Positions 1-5,054 of a stretch of 5,054 bases of DNA are shown one piece after another (the first letter of the stretch is position 1; every line of letters starts with the position of its first letter). Under the pieces are notes generated by a model. That model was not told the origin of the DNA, did not search any database, and worked only from the letters and a program-made list of their open reading frames with translations. Position numbers and translations under genes: made by a program. The stretch lies in the NCBI GenBank assembly GCA_048550035.1, contig JBLYYQ010000005.1, positions 1 through 5,054 on the forward strand, written 5' to 3'. The stretch comes from JBLYYQ01 sp048550035 (GTDB lineage Bacteria > Nitrospinota_A > UBA7883 > JBLYYQ01).

Positions 1-898
1 AGTATTTCCAAATTCACAGCTTTATGATGATAATAAAGTTATTGAAGCAATGCGTTTATCGTCTAGCAAAACTACTGGCATAATGGGTGCACCATCACTC
101 TCAAAGTTTGTCAAGTTTTCAAAACAGTTACAAATATTTGATATCCCATTTATATTCAACAATCTTGAAGATGTTCATAGACTTGCTGATTCTCCTGTAG
201 CTGGTAAATTAGTAAAGCCATTAGAGTCTAAAGGGATTAAAGGACTAGCTTTTTGGGATAGTGGTATGAAAGTCTTTTCAGTTAGAGGCAAAACTCCATT
301 AATAAAAATCCCTGAGGATTTCAAAGGTAAGAAATTTAGAATTCAGACTTCTGATGTCCATGATGCTATGATAAAATCGCTAGGTGGCGTTCCACAAAAA
401 CTTCCTTTCAAAGAGGTTTATACTTCACTAAGCCAAGGTGTTGTTGATGGACAAGAGAATTCTTGGTCAAATATTTACTCTAAGAAATTCTTTGAAGTTC
501 AAGATTATATCACAGTCTCAAACCACTCTTATTTAGGATATTTAGTGGTGGTAAGCTCAAAGTTTTGGGATGGACTACCAAAAGATATTCGTGAAGAGCT
601 CAATGCAATCATTACTGAAGTAACTGTTAAAGCACGCAAATTTGCAGCTGAGTCTGATGCTAAAGATATTGCGAAAATCACTGCAGCTAAGAAAGCGAAA
701 ATTGTTGAGCTTGATGCCAAAAATAGGGAGCTATGGAAAAAAGCTACCGCATCTGTTGAAAAACAGTTCAAAAAGGATATTGGAGTTAAAATACTCAAGG
801 AAGCTAAAGCCGTTATCGCATCTGGCGGCAAGGTGATGAAGGACAAGAAGATGATGGATGAGAAGAAGATGATGAAGGACAAGAAAGCAGCCAATTAG
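1..898 (+). CDS. dctP: TRAP transporter periplasmic substrate-binding protein DctP, 5'-truncated by window edge
   Basis: This is the extracytoplasmic solute receptor of a TRAP transporter; it binds substrate in the periplasm and delivers it to DctQM. The frame is open from position 2, and the 16 residues before the ATG at 50 (VFPNSQLYDDNKVIEA) already fit the family, so that ATG is an internal methionine. About 60 N-terminal residues, including the signal peptide, lie outside. Visible DctP hallmarks are APSLSKF, the FRIQTSDV segment with the family's conserved carboxylate-binding Arg (codon 338-340), GVVDGQENSWSNIY (from about 437), and FFEVQDYITVSNH. These match the C4-dicarboxylate receptors of proteobacteria, so succinate/malate/fumarate is the likely substrate (inference from similarity recalled by eye). 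The C-terminus is odd: after the usual KDIGVKILKEA end it continues into a Lys/Met/Asp tail made by an 18-bp tandem repeat (see separate entry). It is followed by dctQ after 9 bp. Confidence 0.95.
   Translation, partial: VFPNSQLYDDNKVIEAMRLSSSKTTGIMGAPSLSKFVKFSKQLQIFDIPFIFNNLEDVHRLADSPVAGKLVKPLESKGIKGLAFWDSGMKVFSVRGKTPLIKIPEDFKGKKFRIQTSDVHDAMIKSLGGVPQKLPFKEVYTSLSQGVVDGQENSWSNIYSKKFFEVQDYITVSNHSYLGYLVVVSSKFWDGLPKDIREELNAIITEVTVKARKFAAESDAKDIAKITAAKKAKIVELDAKNRELWKKATASVEKQFKKDIGVKILKEAKAVIASGGKVMKDKKMMDEKKMMKDKKAAN
836..889 (+). repeat. Three-copy 18-bp tandem repeat encoding the DctP C-terminal tail
   Basis: Three consecutive 18-bp units (836-853, 854-871, 872-889) encode MKDKKM, MDEKKM and MKDKKA, followed by Ala-Asn-stop. 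The first and third units share an exact 15-base match (835-849 and 871-885), 36 bp apart; the middle one is degenerate. Seven of the eight lysine codons are AAG, while AAA clearly predominates in the rest of dctP. The unit is a whole number of codons, so copy-number change would keep the frame. The encoded tail is highly charged and Met-rich and lies after the last recognisable DctP segment. By eye it recalls Met/Lys/Asp-rich repeats of the MXKDX type; no function is assigned. Confidence 0.9.
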
Positions 899-907
899 CA
901 GACTAGA

Positions 908-1423
908 GTGAAAGCGTTAGATCATTATCTTGTTAAGCTAGAGCAAATCTTTGTGGTGTTCGGATTTGCTTTAGCTACGATCATTATGTTTGCAAATGTT
1001 GTAGCTCGTTATGCATTCAATACTGGATTTACTTGGGCACTAGAGTCGGTTCAGTATTTATTTGCATGGGTAGTTCTAGTTGGGGCAGCGTATGGGATCC
1101 GCGTAGGAGCGCATCTAGGCTTAAGTATATTCGTTGAGAAGTTTCCGCCACGATATCAGAAGTGGTTATTATCTATTGCATTTGGATTAACATTTCTATT
1201 TGTAGCCTCAGTCTTTATCTTATCACTAATCTATACGGTTAAAATTTATTCATGGGGTGACTTAACGCTTGATCTTAGAATCCCTCAATGGATTCCATAT
1301 CTCGCAATTCCAATCGGATTTGGATTAATGATATTACATCTGATACAGATAGGAATCAATATTTGGCAAGGTAAAATACTAAAATTAACATCAGCTGAGT
1401 CCGATATAGTAGCAAAAAACTAA
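908..1423 (+). CDS. dctQ: TRAP transporter small permease subunit DctQ
   Basis: This is the small integral membrane subunit of the TRAP transporter, which pairs with DctM in the inner membrane. The 171 residues are a normal DctQ length. Four hydrophobic segments are visible at about residues 13-37, 47-68, 86-110 and 128-150. Family motifs are NVVARYAFNTGFTWALE (residues 30-46; canonical N-V-x-x-R-Y followed by W-x-E), LVGAAYGIRVGAHL in the second segment and WIPYLAIPIGFGLM in the last. The start is a GTG only 9 bp after the dctP stop, with no convincing Shine-Dalgarno sequence. The next in-frame ATG (residue 27) would remove most of the first membrane helix, so GTG and translational coupling to dctP are preferred. 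The gene is followed by dctM after 29 bp. Confidence 0.94.
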   Translation: MKALDHYLVKLEQIFVVFGFALATIIMFANVVARYAFNTGFTWALESVQYLFAWVVLVGAAYGIRVGAHLGLSIFVEKFPPRYQKWLLSIAFGLTFLFVASVFILSLIYTVKIYSWGDLTLDLRIPQWIPYLAIPIGFGLMILHLIQIGINIWQGKILKLTSAESDIVAKN

Positions 1424-1440
1424 AGCTGATATATGTTTAT

Positions 1441-1445
1441 AAGGG
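1441..1445 (+). promoter_or_regulatory. Ribosome binding site of dctM
   Basis: AAGGG lies 7 bases before the ATG at 1453. It is the clearest Shine-Dalgarno sequence in the + strand operon and supports this dctM start; dctQ just upstream has nothing comparable. Confidence 0.7.
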
Positions 1446-1452
1446 TCAACTT

Positions 1453-2742
1453 ATGAGTGTATTACTATTAGTTACGATTTTATTTGCCACATTATTTGTC
1501 CTGCTTCTTTTAGGAGTTCCGATTGCAGTAAGCCTAGGGCTCTCTAGCCTATTATTCATAGCCATTTTTACTGATGATTCTACAATAGTAGTAGCTCAAA
1601 AAATATTCAGTACGATGGAGCATACCACATTGTTAGCAATCCCCTTCTTCATATTATCATCCCATTTTCTAACAACAGGTGGAGTCTCAAAACGTTTGGT
1701 AGAATTTGCAAGAGCAACCGTTGGTTGGATGACTGGTGGTCTAGCAATGGCTGGCGTATTATCATGTATGCTTTTTGCAGCGATTTCTGGTTCATCACCT
1801 GCAACAGTAGTCGGGATAGGTTCGATTATGATTCCAGGTATGATTGCCGCCGGTTATGACAAACGCTTTGCAGTCGGGGTAATTGCAACAAGTGGTAGTA
1901 TGGGAATTTTGATTCCCCCTTCGATTCCGATGATAGTCTATGCAGATGCAGTTGAAGAATCGGTAGGTAAGATGTTTATCGCCGGAATACTTCCTGGCAT
2001 TATGATGGGTCTATTTTTAATGACTGCAACATGGATTGCGGCAAAAAAGAAGAAAATGCCTCATGAAGAATGGGGAGGATTTCTCAACATATGGCACACA
2101 TTTAGACGTGCATTTTGGGGACTCTTATTGATTATAATTGTTGTTGGAGGGATCTATGCTGGAGTATTCACACCAACGGAAGCAGCATCGGTTGCGGCTG
2201 TTTACTCAGCAGCAATAGCACTTTTCATTCATCGCGACATGACATTTAAAGAAGTTCCAAAGGTCTTCCTTGAATCTGCTAAGATGACATCAGTTTTACT
2301 CTTTATAATAGCGTGTGCGATAGTATTTGCGCATACTTTAACAGAAGCTAGAATTCCTCAAACCATGACGGAGATGGTACTTGAACTTGATCCTAGTCCA
2401 TGGACATTTTTATTGATAGTCAACACAGTACTCTGGTTTGCAGGTGATTTTATGGAGCCATCATCTGTTCTATTAATATTGGCGCCACTCTTTCACCCTA
2501 TTGCACTTGAGCTTGGGATTGATCCTATCCATCTTGGAATAATCATGACTACTAATATGGAAGTTGGAATGATAACTCCCCCTGTCGGGTTAAATCTCTA
2601 TGTTGCAGCAGGGTTGACTGGAATGAGTCTTGGTGCTGTCACTCGAGCTGCCCTCCCCTGGATGGGGGTTCTAATTCTAGCATTACTAGTTATAACGTAT
2701 GTCCCCTGGCTTAGTCTTGCGTTGGTCTCCGTTCTCTTTTAG
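1453..2742 (+). CDS. dctM: TRAP transporter large permease subunit DctM
   Basis: This is the translocating subunit of the TRAP transporter, a polytopic inner-membrane protein that couples sodium entry to solute uptake from DctP. The 429 residues match the usual length of about 425-430. It is hydrophobic throughout, with two related halves. Motifs in order are LLAIPFFILSSHFL (60-73), FAAISGSSPATVVGIGSI (108-125), SGSMGILIPPSIPMIVY (147-163), GVFTPTEAASVAAVY (237-251), GDFMEPSSVLLILAPLF (331-347), GIDPIHLGIIM (355-365) and MITPPVGLNLYVAAG (373-387). The FMEPSS form is what I recall from C4-dicarboxylate DctM proteins of proteobacteria, agreeing with the DctP assignment. It starts at an ATG with a good ribosome binding site and is the last gene of the operon; the next gene is convergent. 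The protein looks intact. Confidence 0.96.
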   Translation: MSVLLLVTILFATLFVLLLLGVPIAVSLGLSSLLFIAIFTDDSTIVVAQKIFSTMEHTTLLAIPFFILSSHFLTTGGVSKRLVEFARATVGWMTGGLAMAGVLSCMLFAAISGSSPATVVGIGSIMIPGMIAAGYDKRFAVGVIATSGSMGILIPPSIPMIVYADAVEESVGKMFIAGILPGIMMGLFLMTATWIAAKKKKMPHEEWGGFLNIWHTFRRAFWGLLLIIIVVGGIYAGVFTPTEAASVAAVYSAAIALFIHRDMTFKEVPKVFLESAKMTSVLLFIIACAIVFAHTLTEARIPQTMTEMVLELDPSPWTFLLIVNTVLWFAGDFMEPSSVLLILAPLFHPIALELGIDPIHLGIIMTTNMEVGMITPPVGLNLYVAAGLTGMSLGAVTRAALPWMGVLILALLVITYVPWLSLALVSVLF

Positions 2743-2791
2743 ATATTAGTAGCCGAGGTGCTAATTGTATTGGTATCGTCAGTAGATTTAT

Positions 2792-2820
2792 TAATCGTAG
2801 GCTATGAAAGCAAACGATTA
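2792..2820. terminator. Hairpin between convergent operons, possible bidirectional terminator
   Basis: An exact 7-bp inverted repeat, TAATCGT (2792-2798) and ACGATTA (2814-2820), encloses a 15-base loop. Inside it, GCT (2801-2803) can pair with AGC (2809-2811) across a 5-base loop. It sits in the 102-bp gap between the dctM stop and the end of the convergent permease gene, where a terminator for both would be expected. Neither side has a clear run of T, so intrinsic termination is uncertain. Nothing else is recognisable in the gap. Confidence 0.4.
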
Positions 2821-2844
2821 CTAGGCTCTTCTATTAAAGTGGTG

Positions 2845-3621
2845 CTATAGCAAAAGTACTAACAATGTTGTAACTGATACAGTCAATAGGATCAAGCCAA
2901 TAGCGAGTAATACTGAAAATGCTATTTTCCCAAACAACTCATGATCAATTTTGTCAAAATAACACGATCCAACCCATGATGCAAACAGTGCAATAGGTCC
3001 AATAATCGCAAATTTTATTAAAACATCTTCTGTCGTTAGTCCAGCTCCGACATGGGAGGCAACTGATAAGAATCCTGTGCAAAAGAGATACATTGTATTA
3101 GTTGCTTTAATTTGATTTTTGAGCCAAGGTTGAATAGTAGTAAAAATTATTATTGGCGGACCACTTGCTGCCATCCCAGATCCCAAGAATGCACCGACCA
3201 TCCCTGCCACTGTTCCAAGTGGTGCTGGGAGCTGAATCAAGATACGCTTTCTTGCAAATAGTGAGTATAAACTGTAGCTGATTAAGACTAATGCAATTAA
3301 AATCTTGGCATATAAAGGTTCAACTATCTTTAAAAATATGACACCTGGAATGGTACCTATAAGTGAGCCTGCCAGCAAGTAATAGACTTCAGGACTCTTT
3401 GGTTTTGACGGTAGCTTTAGTATGAGCCCGAAGTTTAAAGCAAATCCAATTAGTGTAACAAATGGAACCATCACCTCGATTGGGAACATTAGTGAGGCAA
3501 GTGGAATAACTATTAACCCAAATCCAAATCCTACCAATCCATGTAAAAATGCAGCTGGTAGAATAATCGCAAATAATATTATAAACTGATATGTAGAACC
3601 ATCTAAGATGAGTTCACCCAT
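2845..3621 (-). CDS. TauE/SafE (TSUP) family anion permease
   Basis: This is an integral membrane protein of the TSUP (formerly DUF81) family, whose characterised members move sulfite, sulfoacetate, thiosulfate and other organosulfur or carboxylate anions. The 258 residues are a typical length, with about eight hydrophobic segments. The family's internal duplication is visible: FLHGLVGFGFGLIVIP (25-40) in the N-terminal half and GMVGAFLGSGMAASGPPIII (140-159) in the C-terminal half, each followed by further helices. ATG at 3621 is chosen; a TTG directly before it is also in frame. The ATG lies inside the 3' end of trpA (ATGGGTGA, 8-bp overlap), and no strong Shine-Dalgarno is seen, so translation is probably coupled to trpA. 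Co-transcription with trp genes does not by itself make it a tryptophan transporter. The substrate cannot be told from sequence. Confidence 0.88.
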   Translation of the reverse strand: MGELILDGSTYQFIILFAIILPAAFLHGLVGFGFGLIVIPLASLMFPIEVMVPFVTLIGFALNFGLILKLPSKPKSPEVYYLLAGSLIGTIPGVIFLKIVEPLYAKILIALVLISYSLYSLFARKRILIQLPAPLGTVAGMVGAFLGSGMAASGPPIIIFTTIQPWLKNQIKATNTMYLFCTGFLSVASHVGAGLTTEDVLIKFAIIGPIALFASWVGSCYFDKIDHELFGKIAFSVLLAIGLILLTVSVTTLLVLLL

Positions 3622-4414
3622 CAAGAGCTTTTCGCATCAAGCGGATATAGTTAGCAAGCTTTGTTGAGATATTTTCACCGGTTGCTATGGCATTATCAAT
3701 GACCCTAATTGCTTCACTTCCTATTATTACCCCATCGGCAATTGATCCAATCTTGGCAGCATCCGTATCACTCTTGATACCAAACCCTGCATAGACAGAT
3801 TTTGAAGTAATCATTCGGATCCGCTCTATATTATGGCTGATATCGTCAATATCAAGGTTTTGACCACCTGTGACTCCAAGTGAGTTGATATAGTAAATAA
3901 AGCCTGTTGTTCGCGCTACGATCTTCTCTATTCTCTCTGTCGAACTACTCGGTGCTACAAGAAGTATTGAAGCAAGATTATATTTATCTAGCAAGTCGCC
4001 CATCTCACCATACTCTTCAACTGGTAGATCAGGAACTATTATACCACTTGCTCTTGAGTCGCTAGTATGCTTAACAAACTTATCTATCCCAAAGCTGAAA
4101 ATTAGATTAATCGATAGCATAAAGAGTATCGGATTGTCGCTATAGTTAGAGAGTTGCTTGGTAATATTGAATGAATCAGCTGTAGTTGTGCCGTTGTCAA
4201 TCGCCGCTTGAAATGCATTTCGAATAGGAATACCATCTGAGACTGAATCAGAAAAAGGAACCCCGATTTCCAAAATGTCAACACCGTTATCAAAAGCAAC
4301 CTTCATCAATGTTAATGATGTTTCAAGGTCAGGATAACCAAGAGGTAAGAATAGTACGAGCCCTTTCTTGGCGTTAGATTTTAACTTTGTAAAAGTTGAC
4401 TTTAATTTATCCAC
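3614..4414 (-). CDS. trpA: Tryptophan synthase alpha subunit
   Basis: TrpA cleaves indole-3-glycerol phosphate to indole and glyceraldehyde 3-phosphate; indole is channelled to TrpB in the cytosolic complex. The 266 residues match the family (about 268). The TIM-barrel landmarks are present: catalytic Glu49 in LEIGVPFSD and catalytic Asp60, both at E. coli numbering; IIVPDLPVEE (125-134); VAPSSS (153-158); GFIYYINSLGVTG (171-183); and phosphate-binding GFG (210-212) and GS (232-233). It is divergent in conserved loops: Ser57 and Ser59 in FSDSVSDG where PFSDPLADG is usual, and MLSIN (99-103) where a Tyr normally precedes Asn by two. The start is GTG at 4414, preceded by AGAGGA (4426-4431), 11 bases upstream and overlapping the trpB stop. 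It lies 15 bp after trpB and overlaps the downstream permease gene by 8 bp. Confidence 0.95.
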   Translation of the reverse strand: MDKLKSTFTKLKSNAKKGLVLFLPLGYPDLETSLTLMKVAFDNGVDILEIGVPFSDSVSDGIPIRNAFQAAIDNGTTTADSFNITKQLSNYSDNPILFMLSINLIFSFGIDKFVKHTSDSRASGIIVPDLPVEEYGEMGDLLDKYNLASILLVAPSSSTERIEKIVARTTGFIYYINSLGVTGGQNLDIDDISHNIERIRMITSKSVYAGFGIKSDTDAAKIGSIADGVIIGSEAIRVIDNAIATGENISTKLANYIRLMRKALDG

Positions 4415-4425
4415 AACTCGCTCAA

Positions 4426-4431
4426 TCCTCT
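4426..4431 (-). promoter_or_regulatory. Ribosome binding site of trpA, overlapping the trpB stop codon
   Basis: On the - strand AGAGGA overlaps the last two bases of the trpB TAG stop and lies 11 bases before the trpA GTG start. The spacing is long but it is the only purine-rich match, and it supports the GTG start. Confidence 0.5.
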
Positions 4432-4957
4432 ATTTGTTAAAATGAGCCAGCACAGTTTCAACATCCTTATCGCCACGACCTGAAAGCGATACAACTATCG
4501 ATTGATCTCTCTTTAGCTGTTTGGCAAGTTTGACAACATGTGCAATAGCATGGGCAGATTCTAATGCCGGTATAATCCCCTCTAACACGGTTAAAAGTTT
4601 GAAGGCGGACAATGCTTCATTATCATCAATAGTAACATATTCGGCACGATTACTATCTTTATACCACGCATGTTCAGGGCCGACCCCTGGATAGTCTAGC
4701 CCTGCTGCGATAGAGTGTGTTTCCATCACTTGTCCGTTATCGTCAGTCATCACATAACTTTTTGATCCATGAAGTACACCAATTTTCCCATAAGTGATTG
4801 ATGCTGAATGTTCGTTGCTTTCCAATCCTTTACCGGCCGCTTCAACTCCAATCATTTTTACATCATTCTCTTCGTAAAATGGGTGAAATAGTCCTAACGC
4901 ATTAGAGCCGCCACCAACAACAGCAACTAAATAATCAGGGAGCTTTGAATCTATAAC
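4430..4957 (-). CDS. trpB: Tryptophan synthase beta subunit, C-terminal part only
   Basis: TrpB is the PLP enzyme that joins indole to serine to make tryptophan. Only the last ~174 residues are present, matching about 219 to the end of the ~397-residue Salmonella protein. Visible landmarks are the phosphate-binding loop GGGSNA, VEAAGKG, HGSKSYV, GLDYPGVGPEH (Asp equivalent to Asp305), EGIIPALESAHA (Glu equivalent to Glu350) and LSGRGDKD (Ser equivalent to Ser377, which contacts the PLP ring nitrogen). The N-terminal half, with PLP-binding Lys87 and Glu109, is missing. Upstream of about 4957 the open frame continues to the window edge, but the protein becomes SecA-like and the DNA abruptly GC-rich. 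The ATG at 5014 lies in that foreign part and is not a trpB start. The gene precedes trpA by 15 bp, the usual trpBA order. The visible part is normal; the truncation is probably artefactual. Confidence 0.93.
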   Translation of the reverse strand, partial: VIDSKLPDYLVAVVGGGSNALGLFHPFYEENDVKMIGVEAAGKGLESNEHSASITYGKIGVLHGSKSYVMTDDNGQVMETHSIAAGLDYPGVGPEHAWYKDSNRAEYVTIDDNEALSAFKLLTVLEGIIPALESAHAIAHVVKLAKQLKRDQSIVVSLSGRGDKDVETVLAHFNK

Positions 4958-4960
4958 CCC
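4951..4960. other. Chimeric junction between SecA-like and TrpB sequence
   Basis: Composition and protein homology both change here within a few bases. The codons for Gly-Gly-Val end the SecA match (SecA would continue roughly as Leu-His-Val-Ile), and the following Ile-Asp-Ser-Lys-Leu-Pro-Asp leads into the TrpB GGGSNA loop. No insertion-sequence end, direct repeat or long shared sequence is visible at the breakpoint. Only about 97 bases lie beyond it before the window ends. Confidence 0.75.
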
Positions 4961-5054
4961 GCCGCGTTCAGCGATTCCGGGCGCGAGGCGGATATCGGTG
5001 CCACGGCCGGCCATGTTGGTCGCGACCGATATTTTTCCGGGCTGACCGGCCTGG
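4958..5054 (-). CDS. SecA-type ATPase fragment (motif V region), GC-rich and fused in frame to trpB
   Basis: Read on the - strand from the first full codon at 5053, this stretch encodes about 32 residues including ISVATNMAGRGTDI and then RLAPGIAERGG. VATNMAGRGTDI is the motif V signature of the second nucleotide-binding domain of SecA, the cytosolic motor of protein export; the following segment aligns with the usual KLGEGVKELGG of bacterial SecA. My count gives 67 G/C of 97 bases (69%), against 38 of 96 (40%) in the adjoining trpB stretch 4861-4956. Neither end of the gene is present: it runs off the window on one side and changes to TrpB after Gly-Gly-Val on the other. The RLAPG variant suggests a SecA or SecA-like protein from a high-GC organism, but 32 residues are too few to place it. 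Confidence 0.8.

Noticed and set aside
50..52. ATG at 50 as the dctP start
   Set aside because: The codons before it, from position 2, already encode the conserved DctP stretch FPNSQLYDDNKVIEA, so the gene begins outside the window.
642..836. 64-residue frame on the + strand within dctP
   Set aside because: It is an out-of-frame shadow of the Lys/Ala-rich DctP C-terminal region, with no ribosome binding site and no family resemblance.
529..894. 121-residue reading frame on the - strand within dctP
   Set aside because: It lies opposite a clearly homologous gene, is a Ser/Leu/Phe-rich antisense translation, and resembles no family.
2750..2763. Small TAGC/GCTA hairpin just after dctM
   Set aside because: The stem is only 4 bp with no supported extension and no T-run; the hairpin at 2792-2820 is better.
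2743..2844. A small gene or RNA in the convergent gap
   Set aside because: There is no frame with a ribosome binding site and no tRNA-like or riboswitch-like structure; only the hairpin stands out.
3622..3624. TTG start for the TSUP permease
   Set aside because: It adds one residue directly before an ATG in the same frame; the ATG is the more usual start.
4102..4299. 65-residue frame on the - strand within trpA
   Set aside because: It is an alternate-frame shadow of trpA, fully contained in it and without recognisable features.
4430..5014. A complete 194-residue TrpB starting at the ATG at 5014
   Set aside because: That ATG is the Met of the SecA motif TNMAGRGTDI in the GC-rich tail; the real TrpB N-terminus with its PLP lysine is absent.

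Overview
The window carries two convergent gene blocks of an AT-rich bacterium (about 40% GC where I counted) and ends in a short stretch of foreign-looking, GC-rich DNA. The left block, on the + strand, is a tripartite TRAP transporter operon dctP-dctQ-dctM. Its substrate-binding protein lacks the N-terminus because the window starts inside the gene. All three proteins resemble the C4-dicarboxylate (DctPQM) branch of the family. The right block, on the - strand, reads trpB (3' part) - trpA - TauE/SafE-type permease. It is tightly packed, with 15 bp between trpB and trpA and an 8-bp overlap between trpA and the permease gene. A convergent gap of about 100 bp, holding a hairpin that may act as a shared terminator, separates the blocks.

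The organism cannot be fixed from the sequence alone. Low GC, AT-ending codons, a periplasmic-type TRAP dicarboxylate transporter and a TSUP anion permease would suit a marine or other aquatic heterotroph or mixotroph. The DctP and DctM motifs look proteobacterial, while TrpA is divergent enough that I do not assign a phylum.

The two blocks have separate roles. DctPQM would import C4-dicarboxylates such as succinate, malate or fumarate using a sodium gradient. TrpB and TrpA form tryptophan synthase. The TSUP permease is probably co-translated with TrpA, but its anion is unknown.

The most striking observation is at the right edge. From about position 4958 to the end, GC jumps from about 40% to about 69%, and the open frame changes from TrpB to a SecA ATPase motif (ATNMAGRGTDI). 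The first ~218 residues of TrpB, including the PLP lysine, are replaced by SecA sequence in the same frame. An assembly or library chimera at a contig end is the most likely cause; a real rearrangement is possible but less likely. Other points worth a look are a three-copy 18-bp tandem repeat giving DctP a Lys/Met/Asp tail, and substitutions in normally conserved loop residues of TrpA. I did not find a convincing new biological system here.
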